DNA of 64,000 nucleotides from the NCBI RefSeq assembly GCF_000808575.1, contig NZ_JWLW01000067.1:1-64000 (forward strand). The letters run 5' to 3'. Positions 36,097-45,713 of the stretch are shown piece by piece. Positions within the stretch are counted from its first letter, which is position 1. Each line of letters starts with the position of its first letter. This DNA comes from Alteromonas marina (GTDB taxonomy: Bacteria > Pseudomonadota > Gammaproteobacteria > Enterobacterales > Alteromonadaceae). The notes beneath the pieces were generated by a model. It made no database searches, was not told where the DNA came from, and saw nothing but the letters and a program-made list of their open reading frames with translations. The translations under genes and the position numbers were made by a program.

Positions 36097-36810
36097 ATGC
36101 TCGTAAAGAAAATTTGGCGTACTTTACCTCTCCGATATCGCGGAAAAATCCTTGGTAAAGTCAAATCAACATCGTTAGGTCAACGAGCCCTTAGGCTTGC
36201 AGGATCAGGGGTGTATTCCAAAGAAGTTCTCGATTCCGGTCTCGTTTTTATTCACGTTCCTAAAGTTGCAGGAACAAGTGTTGTAAAAGGTCTCTATGGC
36301 ATTGATGGTATTGGCCATTTTACAGCGGAAGAAGTATGCAAAGGGTTAGGTCGGCGACGGAAAGAAATCGAATTGATTGCACTTACAAGGTGCCCTTGGG
36401 AACGAGCAATTTCTATATATGAGTTTGTTAAAGGGGGGGGGACAGATAAAGTACCCTTTATAAATTCTGCTGGTTTTAAGATACCAAATACATTTCAAGA
36501 GTTCGCTCAGAATTTCTTAAAAGAGTATACAGAAGACCAACTTTCTGATGTTTTTAAAACGCAATGTAATTTTATTTGTGATAGCCGAAATCAATTGATA
36601 GTCGATAAAATTTTTAAATTAACAGAATTAGATAAAATGAAAGTCTATGCAGAACAAAAATTACAAGAAGACATTAATATACCTTTCTCTAATAAGACCG
36701 TGCGAAGAAAAAAAATGTGGGATTACTACAACGATGAAAAAACTATTGTCGGAATTGAAAATTTCTATAGTCGAGATATAAAAAAATTTGGATACGAGCG
36801 TCCGTTTTAG
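36097..36810 (+). CDS. Sulfotransferase family protein with 9-G tract
   Basis: A 237-residue sulfotransferase (family 2 type). The 5'-phosphosulfate loop is GLVFIHVPKVAGTSVV near residue 50, and the 3'-phosphate binding segment is ALTRCPWERAISIYEFV near residue 100. It likely transfers sulfate from PAPS to a sugar of the EPS, giving a sulfated polymer as is common in marine bacteria. A run of 9 G (36433-36441) encodes three glycines at codons 113-115 just after the 3'-phosphate segment; a one-base slip would inactivate the protein. GAGGGA precedes the ATG. Confidence 0.82.
   Translation: MLVKKIWRTLPLRYRGKILGKVKSTSLGQRALRLAGSGVYSKEVLDSGLVFIHVPKVAGTSVVKGLYGIDGIGHFTAEEVCKGLGRRRKEIELIALTRCPWERAISIYEFVKGGGTDKVPFINSAGFKIPNTFQEFAQNFLKEYTEDQLSDVFKTQCNFICDSRNQLIVDKIFKLTELDKMKVYAEQKLQEDINIPFSNKTVRRKKMWDYYNDEKTIVGIENFYSRDIKKFGYERPF
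36433..36441 (+). repeat. Homopolymer tract of 9 G in sulfotransferase gene
   Basis: Nine consecutive G, exactly three GGG codons, inside the open frame. Confidence 0.9.
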
Positions 36811-36855
36811 ATGATTTTTCTTTGGTTAAATTATTAATACTTTACTCTTTAAGGG

Positions 36856-37950
36856 ATGAATGTGAGAAAAAGATTTGATTACATAGATGCTTTAAGAGGG
36901 TGGGCGATATTTGGAGTCATAGTTACTCATGTTAGCTCCCTCATTAATTATGAAGGAGTGCTTACTTCTTTAACGGGAAGGGGGGGGCTTGGTGTTCAGC
37001 TATTTTTCATGATAAGTGCTTTCACCATATTTCATTCACTCGATAATTCAAAGGGGAAAGAGAATTTTCCTGTGAGCAACTTTTTTATCAAAAGGTTGTT
37101 AAGAATCGCTCCAGTTTATTGGCTGGGAATTATAGTCTATTCCCTGATTTTTGGGTTGGGGTCTAGAGGTTGGCTTCCGGGGCCTGAACTATGGCATTAC
37201 CCACTTCATTTTACATTCACTAACTTATTTCACCCTGAGAGTCCTAGTTCGGTTGTGCCAGGTGGTTGGTCTATAAGCTGTGAAGTTATTTTTTATTTTC
37301 TTTGCCCAATTCTTTTCGCGTTAATACGAGATATTAAGTCAGCAATTTACTTTTCCATAATCACAGTAGCCGGAGGAATAGCTTTTCTTAAACTAACAGA
37401 TGCTTATCTTATAAACGAGATGTCTAAAAGTTTTGGCCAAAAACTTAGCGAACAGTATTTTTATCGAAGTATAATTTCCCAAATAGGCTGCTTTTCTTTC
37501 GGAATTTTATTTTTTCATATAGGTAAAAGTGGTAAATTAAATAAATACCTAGAAATTAAGAGCTTTTCAAAACTCCTTTTGTTTATCGGAGCTATTGGGC
37601 TTGTTATTATGTATGTGCTTAAGCCAGGTTATCATTATGTAGCAGGCTTCTCTTTTCTGTGTATTGCGCTGTCAGTTTCTAAACGAGATAATTTTTTTAT
37701 AGTTAATAGGCCGATTATTTTCTTAGGGAAAATAAGTTTTTCAGCTTATATATCACACTTTTTGATAATATATTTTTTGAAAAATCTCTTTTTTATTGAA
37801 AACTTTTACACGCTTACATTATTGACTTTTATTATTGTGGTTCCGATATCATTTCTACTTCATTTATATGTTGAGAAAACATTTATCGGTCTGGGGAGAA
37901 CATGGATAAGTCGTCGCGAAAAACCAGTTGTTACGTTAACAGCTAACTGA
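36856..37950 (+). CDS. Acyltransferase 3 family protein with 8-G tract
   Basis: A 364-residue membrane acyltransferase with about 10 TM segments. Motifs: FDYIDALRGWAIFGVIVTHV at the N-terminus (catalytic His), GVQLFFMISAFTIF, IKRLLRIAPVYWLGI, SISCEVIFYFLCP and FSAYISHFLIIYF. It probably acylates an EPS sugar. A run of 8 G at 36980-36987 falls in codons 42-44 (RGG), between the catalytic His and the next motif. The GTG at 36862 (AAGGG 6 bases upstream) may be the real start instead of the ATG at 36856. Confidence 0.87.
   Translation: MNVRKRFDYIDALRGWAIFGVIVTHVSSLINYEGVLTSLTGRGGLGVQLFFMISAFTIFHSLDNSKGKENFPVSNFFIKRLLRIAPVYWLGIIVYSLIFGLGSRGWLPGPELWHYPLHFTFTNLFHPESPSSVVPGGWSISCEVIFYFLCPILFALIRDIKSAIYFSIITVAGGIAFLKLTDAYLINEMSKSFGQKLSEQYFYRSIISQIGCFSFGILFFHIGKSGKLNKYLEIKSFSKLLLFIGAIGLVIMYVLKPGYHYVAGFSFLCIALSVSKRDNFFIVNRPIIFLGKISFSAYISHFLIIYFLKNLFFIENFYTLTLLTFIIVVPISFLLHLYVEKTFIGLGRTWISRREKPVVTLTAN
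36980..36987 (+). repeat. Homopolymer tract of 8 G in acyltransferase gene
   Basis: Eight consecutive G early in the gene; a change of one base would shift the frame after ~43 codons. Confidence 0.9.
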
Positions 37951-38029
37951 TGATCAAAACTGGGTAAAAAATTGCCAGATTTTAAAGAGCGCTATTCCTT
38001 TGTTTTATAGTCGTTTATATCATCTTTAT

Positions 38030-38049
38030 AGCCCTCCATGTGGAGGGCT
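38030..38049. terminator. Hairpin between convergent acyltransferase and GH5 genes
   Basis: AGCCCTCCA and TGGAGGGCT form a perfect 9-bp stem with a TG loop, 4 bases after the GH5 stop. The T content on either side is modest, so it may act as a bidirectional terminator or a 3'-end stabiliser. Confidence 0.6.
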
Positions 38050-38053
38050 CTGC

Positions 38054-39439
38054 TTAATTCAACCATCTCTTTACAAATTCAGCCATCTCAGTGTCTTCTC
38101 CGAGCATAGCGGGCCCACATCGTGGGTCGTAGCTCCATGCGGTCCATCCAATATGGGGTCTTGCGTCTAAATACAGTTTAAGTGGTTCTCCGAAGCTTTC
38201 TTGAGAGGCGTTCAATAAAGGATTTTGATTTACAGAGCTCCACCCCCATTCAGTTAACACCATTGGAATGTTTTCTGCTGCGTTTCCGAAAAGCCCGTCC
38301 CATCTACTAGGTTTCCAAAGCGGATATACATGGGTTACGTAACCTATATTTTTACCAATTACGGGGTTGTTGACAGCAAAAGAAGACGCCTGCGACCAAT
38401 GTGGTGAACCAACTAAAATTACGGTGTCGGGGGCATAGCTGCGAATATGGTCTACCCAAGTTTGCGCGTATTCTCTGTATGCATCCCAATTTTCTTGCGT
38501 TCTAGCTTTGGGTTTGGTTGGTTCGTTAAAGACTTCGTATAAAACATTAGGGTTATTCGCATAACGTGGTGCCACGTTCGACCAAAAGTTCATTAGTTCT
38601 TCGTTCACTTCTGGATCGGTCCAATTCCCTATTTTGTGCCAATCTATAATGCAATAAACACCATTTTTATTACACAGTTCTACAGCAGGGTCTATACGCT
38701 TGCGCATGTATGGACCTGCGCCTTCAATTTCCCACATTCTAGGTTGAACTGGCAGTCGCAATACTTTGGGGCTCCATCCGGTTTCAGGATCTGTTACTTG
38801 CTTTATTTGGTCTAGGGGCTTGTGCCACGCGAGCGAGCATAAACTTACACCTTTAAGCGTAACGGCAGTGCCATCTTCTTGAATAAACTTATTTCCTAAT
38901 GTAGACAGCTTTGGAAGTGTATTATTAGAAGCATTATCACCAGCGGCGGTCGAGTTCAAACTAAGCGTAGGGTCTAAATTTGCGTTCACCAGTAACTCAA
39001 CTATTTCTGCTTTGTACAACATGCTGTAATTTTCAGCGCTTTTGGCAATTACGCTAGCTTTTGCTGGATATAAAGCTAAAAGGGCACCCATTTTCGATTT
39101 TGTTTCGTCAATAGCATTATCTTCCCATTTAGCAAGTGCGCCGAAGTTTCCATCTGAAATTGATGTTAACGTCCCATCTTCATACATCTCTGCAATTTGC
39201 ATTATCTGCTGGGCTGAAAGCTTTGCAGGTAAACGCTTTTCCAAAAAGGTTTGCGCATAACTATTTAAATCGAAATTAGCAACTTTACTTTGACTTACAA
39301 TGCTAGCTAAAAGCACATCGCCAAGTTGGGTAGATTGTTCGACGCGGTTTGAGGTAGAAGAACAAGATATTAAAGCCACACTAGCTATAAGCATGAAAAT
39401 AAGTTTAAGAACTGCAACGATAAAGATTTGGACTTTCAT
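38054..39439 (-). CDS. GH5-type glycoside hydrolase lipoprotein
   Basis: A 461-residue protein with a lipobox (ASVALISCSS, Cys at about residue 26), a ~150-residue N-terminal region of unknown fold, and a GH5 cellulase-like catalytic domain from about residue 180. The acid/base Glu is in VLYEVFNEPTKPK, the nucleophile Glu in IPMVLTEWGWSS; CIIDWHKIGNW and GYVTHVYP are also typical. It could trim the EPS in the periplasm or outer membrane, comparable to BcsZ or PslG in role, or degrade external glycans. AGGAA precedes the ATG. It is convergent with the EPS genes. Confidence 0.82.
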   Translation of the reverse strand: MKVQIFIVAVLKLIFMLIASVALISCSSTSNRVEQSTQLGDVLLASIVSQSKVANFDLNSYAQTFLEKRLPAKLSAQQIMQIAEMYEDGTLTSISDGNFGALAKWEDNAIDETKSKMGALLALYPAKASVIAKSAENYSMLYKAEIVELLVNANLDPTLSLNSTAAGDNASNNTLPKLSTLGNKFIQEDGTAVTLKGVSLCSLAWHKPLDQIKQVTDPETGWSPKVLRLPVQPRMWEIEGAGPYMRKRIDPAVELCNKNGVYCIIDWHKIGNWTDPEVNEELMNFWSNVAPRYANNPNVLYEVFNEPTKPKARTQENWDAYREYAQTWVDHIRSYAPDTVILVGSPHWSQASSFAVNNPVIGKNIGYVTHVYPLWKPSRWDGLFGNAAENIPMVLTEWGWSSVNQNPLLNASQESFGEPLKLYLDARPHIGWTAWSYDPRCGPAMLGEDTEMAEFVKRWLN

Positions 39440-39659
39440 ATGAAATTCCTTTGGTCTGCAATTTGAGAAGTGCCAAGTTTATTGGCAGCTGGGGACTAAC
39501 GATGAAAAGCACTGTGCAATAACTCAGGTTAAGTGTAGTTAGCGCAACTTTATGTAACAAGACAAATCTATTCTTTTGTCTATTAATTAATATAACTTTT
39601 CGCTTACGGTGCTATATCCCACAAAATTTCGCCATTATCAGCTATATAGGGTAGCGGTA

Positions 39660-40749
<1,090 letters not shown>

Positions 40750-40763
40750 GGCAGAGAGTACAC

Positions 40764-43151
40764 ATGAAATTCAGTGAAAAATGGTTAAGAGAGTGGGTTA
40801 ACCCGTCGCTGTCGGCACATGAGCTGTCTGAACAGTTGAGCATGGCTGGCCTAGAAGTAGACGGCGTTGAGCCAGTAGCAGGCGATTTTAAAGGCGTGCT
40901 AGTAGGTGAAGTCGTTGAGTGCGGTCAGCACCCGAACGCCGACAAACTGCGCGTAACTAAAATTAACGTAGGCGGCGAAGAGCTACTAGATATCGTTTGT
41001 GGTGCGCCTAACTGCCGTCAGGGGATTAAAGTAGCAGTTGCTGTTGTTGGCGCTGTATTACCTGGCGACTTCAAAATTAAAAAAGCGAAGCTTCGCGGCG
41101 AGCCGTCATTCGGTATGCTATGTAGCTTCTCTGAGCTAGGTATTAGCGACGACCACGATGGTATTATCGAGCTTCCAGCCGATGCACCTATTGGCGAAGA
41201 CATTCGCGATTACCTTGGACTTGATGACAACGCCATTGAAGTAGACCTAACCCCAAACCGTGCAGATTGTTTGGGTATTCGCGGTATTGCCCGTGAAGTA
41301 GGCGTGCTTAATAACCTTGACGTGTGCGAGCCTGAAGTAGCTGCGGTAAACGCAACTATTGAAGATAAATTATCAATTACGTTAAGCGCGGATGACGCAT
41401 GCCCACGTTATTTGGGCCGTGTGGTTAAAGGCGTAAATGTAAAAGCAGCATCGCCACTGTGGTTAGTTGAAAAGCTTCGTCGTTGTGGTATTCGCAGCAT
41501 CGACCCCATTGTAGATGTGACTAACTTTGTATTGCTAGAGCTTGGCCAGCCAATGCACGCGTTTAACCTTGCCAGCATTGAAGGCAACATTAACGTACGT
41601 ATGGCGAACGAAGGCGAAGCCCTTACGCTACTTGACGAAACCGAAGCTAAGCTGCAAAGCAACACTTTGGTTATTGCTGATGACAACAAAGCGCTAGCAA
41701 TGGCGGGTATTTTCGGTGGCCTACACTCTGGTGTAACGACTGAAACCCAAAACATTTTGCTTGAAAGTGCATTCTTTAGCCGTGATGCGATTATGGGGCG
41801 TGCTCGTCAGTACGGTTTGCACACCGATGCGTCGCACCGCTATGAGCGTGGTGTAGACCCGCTACTTCAGCGTAAAGCAATGGAGCGCGCTACTGCACTA
41901 GTTCTTGAAATTTGTGGTGGTGAAGCTGGCCCTGTTGTTGAAGCTGTGGCTGAAGACAAGCTACCTAAACAGGCAACGGTTACGCTTCGTCGTGAACGTT
42001 TAGCGCGTGTACTTGGCATTAGCATTGATGATGCAAAAGTAACAGAAATGCTTAACCGCCTTGGTTTAGACGTTACACAAACTGAAGCAGGCTGGGAAGC
42101 GGTTGCGCCAAGCTATCGTTTCGATATCTCAATTGAAGAAGATTTGATTGAAGAAATTGCGCGCGTATACGGCTACAACAACATTCCAAACGTGGCGCCA
42201 AAAGCGACCTTGGCAATGCTACCTTCGCAAGAAGCTAAGCTTCCGCTAAATACAATGAAGTCGTTGCTGCTTAGCCGTGGCTACAATGAAGCAATTACTT
42301 ACTCGTTTGTAGACCCTAAAATTCAAAACGCATTGTTCCCAGACGTGAAAGGCATGGTGTTACCACACCCAATTTCATCTGATATGTCGGTAATGCGCGT
42401 AAGTTTATGGCCGGGTTTGCTAGGTGCTACTGCTTATAATCAGAAGCGTCAGCAACAACGTGTTCGCATGTTTGAAACCGGATTACGCTTTATTCCTCAA
42501 CAAGATGCGCCAAATGGTGTATTGCAACAACAAGTAATTGGTGGTGTAGTAGCAGGGCGTCGTAACGAAGAACATTGGGACTTGGGCGACAGCCCGGTTG
42601 ATTTCTTCGATGCAAAAGCAGACGTTGAGGCGTTGTTGGCACTTACAGGCAGAACCGGTGAGTTCCAGTTTGTTACAGGGCAACACAGTGCGTTACACCC
42701 TGGCATGACGGCAAAAATTTTGCTTAATGATGAAGAAGTTGGCTATATTGGTGCTATACACCCGCAGTTCACTAAATTGCTTGGTGTTAACGGCCGCGTA
42801 TTTGTGTTCGAACTAGTGGTAGATGCCATTACCGATCGCAAGTTACCGTCAGCTGTACCAGTATCGCGCTTCCCATCGAATCGCCGTGATATTGCTATTA
42901 CGGTTAAAGATGAAGTGCGTGTAGGAAATGTACTTTCTTACATAGAAAATATTGGCGTAAATCAACTAGTTGCTCTAAACTTGTTCGATGAGTACAAAGG
43001 CAAGGGAATTGAGCCTGGCTATAAGAGCCTTGCTTTGTCACTTCATTTACAAGATCCGGATAAAACCTTGGAAGAAGCTGAAATTCAGCAAGCTGTAGAT
43101 ACTGTGGTTAAAGGTCTGGAATCTGAGTTTGGGGCCGCGTTAAGAGAGTAA
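40764..43151 (+). CDS. pheT: Phenylalanine-tRNA ligase beta subunit
   Basis: A 795-residue protein of normal length. Order: N-terminal tRNA-binding OB domain ([30 protein letters not shown]), B3/B4 editing domain ([28 protein letters not shown]), B5 domain, catalytic-like module ([20 protein letters not shown]) and the C-terminal anticodon-binding domain ([19 protein letters not shown]). It is the structural and editing partner of PheS. It ends 3 bases before ihfA. Confidence 0.97.
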   Translation: MKFSEKWLREWVNPSLSAHELSEQLSMAGLEVDGVEPVAGDFKGVLVGEVVECGQHPNADKLRVTKINVGGEELLDIVCGAPNCRQGIKVAVAVVGAVLPGDFKIKKAKLRGEPSFGMLCSFSELGISDDHDGIIELPADAPIGEDIRDYLGLDDNAIEVDLTPNRADCLGIRGIAREVGVLNNLDVCEPEVAAVNATIEDKLSITLSADDACPRYLGRVVKGVNVKAASPLWLVEKLRRCGIRSIDPIVDVTNFVLLELGQPMHAFNLASIEGNINVRMANEGEALTLLDETEAKLQSNTLVIADDNKALAMAGIFGGLHSGVTTETQNILLESAFFSRDAIMGRARQYGLHTDASHRYERGVDPLLQRKAMERATALVLEICGGEAGPVVEAVAEDKLPKQATVTLRRERLARVLGISIDDAKVTEMLNRLGLDVTQTEAGWEAVAPSYRFDISIEEDLIEEIARVYGYNNIPNVAPKATLAMLPSQEAKLPLNTMKSLLLSRGYNEAITYSFVDPKIQNALFPDVKGMVLPHPISSDMSVMRVSLWPGLLGATAYNQKRQQQRVRMFETGLRFIPQQDAPNGVLQQQVIGGVVAGRRNEEHWDLGDSPVDFFDAKADVEALLALTGRTGEFQFVTGQHSALHPGMTAKILLNDEEVGYIGAIHPQFTKLLGVNGRVFVFELVVDAITDRKLPSAVPVSRFPSNRRDIAITVKDEVRVGNVLSYIENIGVNQLVALNLFDEYKGKGIEPGYKSLALSLHLQDPDKTLEEAEIQQAVDTVVKGLESEFGAALRE

Positions 43152-43154
43152 ACT

Positions 43155-43454
43155 ATGGCATTGACCAAAGCCGAGATGGCTGAACACCTATTCGAGAAAC
43201 TAGGCATTAACAAGCGTGATGCGAAGGATCTGGTAGAGCTTTTTTTCGAAGAGATTAAAGGCGCTCTGGAATCTGGTGAGCAAGTAAAACTGTCAGGTTT
43301 TGGTAACTTTGACCTGCGTGATAAAAACGAACGTCCTGGCCGTAATCCTAAAACCGGTGAAGACATTCCAATTAAAGCGCGCCGCGTGGTTACATTCCGC
43401 CCGGGTCAAAAATTGAAAAGCCGAGTTGAAAACTCTGAGCCTGTCGACCAATAA
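43155..43454 (+). CDS. ihfA: Integration host factor alpha subunit
   Basis: A 99-residue HU/IHF-fold DNA-bending protein. [20 protein letters not shown] at the N-terminus, [20 protein letters not shown] with the DNA-intercalating beta arm ([11 protein letters not shown]) and [15 protein letters not shown] are characteristic of IhfA. It pairs with IhfB. The last gene of pheST-ihfA, as is usual in gammaproteobacteria. IHF commonly assists sigma-54 promoters such as those proposed in the EPS region. Confidence 0.97.
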   Translation: MALTKAEMAEHLFEKLGINKRDAKDLVELFFEEIKGALESGEQVKLSGFGNFDLRDKNERPGRNPKTGEDIPIKARRVVTFRPGQKLKSRVENSEPVDQ

Positions 43455-43476
43455 TCTTTAGGTCGTTACAATACTG

Positions 43477-43505
43477 AAAAAAGAGCGGGGTCTCTCGCTC
43501 TTTTT
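43477..43505 (+). terminator. Rho-independent terminator after ihfA
   Basis: AAAAGAGCG and CGCTCTTTTT form the stem around a GGGTCTCT-type loop, with A-rich 5' and T-rich 3' flanks. It ends the pheST-ihfA transcript. Confidence 0.88.
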
Positions 43506-43569
43506 GTATTGCTTCTTTTTAACAGTGCACCCGCACTGATTTTCATATGCAATTTCTTTGGAGGAAAGT

Positions 43570-44115
43570 GTGAAAAAAGCACTTGTTGTTCTTGCTATTA
43601 TTGTTGCCGCTACCTTTTCATGGTTTGCATATTTGTCGGTAAATGCAGACAACCGAGATCAAGATGCAGCGCAAGTTCCACTTATAACGGTAATGGAAAT
43701 TCTTCACGCAAGCGATTTGCAAGCAGGCGTTAAGCAGGCTGTTAAAGAGGGAAATGACGAAGCTGTAAATTCATGGATGGTGCAAGCCCGTGAAGTAGGG
43801 CTGGCTGCTAGTCTATCTTCTGAAGATATGGATTATCTTAATTCAGAAACTGCGAAAGACTACGTAGTATTCAATGCTAAGCGTCAGTTGTACAACGAAG
43901 CGTTTGAAGCGCGTTATTATGCATTGGAAGAGGTAGAAACGCTTAAAGAGCAGTATCCGGAAGCCAAAGACTTGTTTGCTCGCACTGATGCGCTGATTGA
44001 AAAGCGCGACGCTATTATTCAACAAATAGGGGTAGCTATTTCAGGAAGCGAACAGCCTGACGAAGCAGCGCTTGAAGAAGCACGTAAACAGTGGTTAGCG
44101 CAGGCGGCCAATTAG
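43570..44115 (+). CDS. Membrane-anchored or secreted helical protein, function unknown
   Basis: A 181-residue protein with an N-terminal hydrophobic segment (KALVVLAIIVAATFSWFAYL) that is either a signal anchor or signal peptide, followed by a helical, Glu/Ala-rich body without recognised motif (VMEILHASDLQAGVKQAVKE, ALEEVETLKEQYPEAKDLFA). The GTG at 43570 is chosen because GGAGGAAA ends just upstream; the open frame begins four codons earlier. It is a single gene between the ihfA terminator and the toxin-antitoxin candidate. Confidence 0.75.
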   Translation: MKKALVVLAIIVAATFSWFAYLSVNADNRDQDAAQVPLITVMEILHASDLQAGVKQAVKEGNDEAVNSWMVQAREVGLAASLSSEDMDYLNSETAKDYVVFNAKRQLYNEAFEARYYALEEVETLKEQYPEAKDLFARTDALIEKRDAIIQQIGVAISGSEQPDEAALEEARKQWLAQAAN

Positions 44116-44237
44116 GTTATGACTTAGGCTATTGCTCGCGCTGCACTCAAACACTCATCAGAAACCTATACCACAGACCAGCTTCATACACCTTCCTACT
44201 TTTCGTACTATAAATTTGTTGAAAGCCTGATTTGAAG

Positions 44238-44257
44238 ATGTACGCAATTTGGCGTAC
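44238..44257. promoter_or_regulatory. Palindrome upstream of toxin-antitoxin candidate
   Basis: TGTACGC and GCGTACA flank AATTTG, forming a 20-base inverted repeat 25 bases before the proposed GTG start of the toxin-like gene. It is placed as an autoregulatory operator would be. Confidence 0.5.
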
Positions 44258-44282
44258 ATTTGTCGTGCGTGTGGAGTGCTGG

Positions 44283-44579
44283 GTGGGTTACAAGGAAATA
44301 AAGCGACAGATCATTGACTGTCTAAATAAAGGATACGTTTCCCATGAGCAGAGGAACGATATTGACGTTAAAAATTTATTGGCAATTGGGCAAGTGTCGC
44401 TTAAGGAAGTTGCCGAAATTATAGGTCGAAGTCGAGGAAACGATTATTCGCCCAGCCTTCATCATTTTGATAGCAGCATTACGGTACACATAATTAAGAC
44501 TAGGCGAGCCGGTCATAATTGGTATGTTAAATGGTATTTCGTAGAGCCGAATAGCGTTTGTATTCGCGTACATCATTAA
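44283..44579 (+). CDS. MqsR-like toxin candidate
   Basis: A predicted 98-residue protein. The GTG at 44283 has GGAG 6 bases upstream; a longer frame from 44232 would run through the upstream palindrome and is less likely. By eye, the layout resembles MqsR (also 98 residues): an N-terminal helix (YKEIKRQIIDCLNKGYV), a middle VAEIIGRSRGNDYSPSLHHF in place of the MqsR segment before its conserved Tyr/Asp region, then strands WYVKWYFVEPN and SVCIRVHH. MqsR is an mRNA interferase with a RelE-like fold. Identity is low and the call depends partly on the partner gene 9 bases downstream. Confidence 0.6.
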   Translation: MGYKEIKRQIIDCLNKGYVSHEQRNDIDVKNLLAIGQVSLKEVAEIIGRSRGNDYSPSLHHFDSSITVHIIKTRRAGHNWYVKWYFVEPNSVCIRVHH

Positions 44580-44588
44580 GGAGAAGAT

Positions 44589-45182
44589 ATGAAAATTTTC
44601 AAAGTCGGCGAGTCGCAGAAAGCGGCATGCAGCACGTGCCAGTCATTTGAAAATGCGACATTTCAACTTAGAGATGTTCCTTTCAGTGATGGTACGGGAG
44701 TGGTTAAAAAGGTTTTGGTGGGGGTATGCGATAAGTGTGAAAGCGTAACCGTGTTACCTCACCAATCTACACCTGCGGTTAAACGTCAATATGAAGCAAA
44801 GCGAAAGCCAGTGGAAGGGCGTTTACCTGCGCATTTAATCGATATTCTAAATTTAGCGACGATGGAAATTGGTGCAACTACAGACTTTGTTCCAAGCATG
44901 ATGAAGTACTACATTCACTCATTGTCTGAAGATGAAAAGTCAGCAAAAGAGATAGCGAGTTACCTTCAAAGTGACTTGGCAAAAGGTAGATCAGAAAAGC
45001 GCCTATCGCTAAAAGGGCGTAAGATATTCGAAGACATAGAGCACCTTAAATCACTCTCTCACATAGAAAACACCACTGATTTACTGAAAGGTATAATCCT
45101 TAAGATAAACGAAGACGTGCTGATTAAAAAAAGGCTCAAACCAATCGAAAACCTTAAGAACATAATGGCAGCAGTCGCATAA
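44589..45182 (+). CDS. MqsA-like zinc-finger antitoxin candidate with unusual C-terminus
   Basis: A 197-residue protein. Residues ~14-57 contain CSTC and CDKC about 32 residues apart, with FQLRDVPFSDGTGVVKKVL between, in the pattern of the MqsA/YgiT zinc domain. Instead of the MqsA XRE-type helix-turn-helix, the remaining ~125 residues are helical, with two segments (PVEGRLPAHLIDILNLATME and EKRLSLKGRKIFEDIEHLKS) that each look like a strand plus two helices, as in ribbon-helix-helix DNA-binding proteins; this is an inference. GGAG precedes the ATG. The pair forms a compact two-gene unit. Confidence 0.65.
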   Translation: MKIFKVGESQKAACSTCQSFENATFQLRDVPFSDGTGVVKKVLVGVCDKCESVTVLPHQSTPAVKRQYEAKRKPVEGRLPAHLIDILNLATMEIGATTDFVPSMMKYYIHSLSEDEKSAKEIASYLQSDLAKGRSEKRLSLKGRKIFEDIEHLKSLSHIENTTDLLKGIILKINEDVLIKKRLKPIENLKNIMAAVA

Positions 45183-45242
45183 CTAAAAGCTGCATTGTAA
45201 GTTTTCGCTAACGCAGCTAACCATATATTGGGTTGTAAAAAG

Positions 45243-45713
45243 TTAATTTACCGAAATATCTGCAAATTTAGCGCTTGTTAGCGAAGCTAAATCGGCAGGA
45301 GAAAGGGCCACTTCTAACCCTCGCTTTCCCGCGCTTACGTGCATAGTGGCAAGGCCTTCAGCGCTTTTGTGAATTACGCTGGCTAACCGCTTTTTCTGGC
45401 CCAACGGACTTACCCCACCTAATACATATCCAGTGGCAACCATTACCGCGTTTGCCTGAGCCATTTCTACCTTTTTTACACCTAATGCTTTTGCCATTTT
45501 CTTCTCGCTTAGCTTGGTGTTTACGGGCACTACGGCTACGGCCAATTTATTGGTGTCTGTGCTAACCACTAAGGTTTTAAATACGGTATCGGCGTTAAGA
45601 TTTAGTTTTTCAACGGCTTCCAGACCATAAGACGCAGCATTGGCATCGTGGTCGTATTTTAAAACCGTATGTGCGATACGTTTTTTAGTAAGCAGTGTGA
45701 TTGCGGGTGTCAT
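45243..45713 (-). CDS. ybaK: Cys-tRNA(Pro)/Cys-tRNA(Cys) deacylase YbaK
   Basis: A 156-residue YbaK/EbsC protein of normal length: HTVLKYDHDANAASYGLEAV at the N-terminus, TVFKTLVVSTD, VNTKLSEKKMAKALGVKKVE, GYVLGGVSPLGQKKRLASVI with the family Gly-Gly-x-Ser-Pro loop. It removes cysteine wrongly attached to tRNA-Pro. The start ATG overlaps the penicillin acylase stop by 4 bases, so the two are translationally coupled. Confidence 0.92.
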   Translation of the reverse strand: MTPAITLLTKKRIAHTVLKYDHDANAASYGLEAVEKLNLNADTVFKTLVVSTDTNKLAVAVVPVNTKLSEKKMAKALGVKKVEMAQANAVMVATGYVLGGVSPLGQKKRLASVIHKSAEGLATMHVSAGKRGLEVALSPADLASLTSAKFADISVN

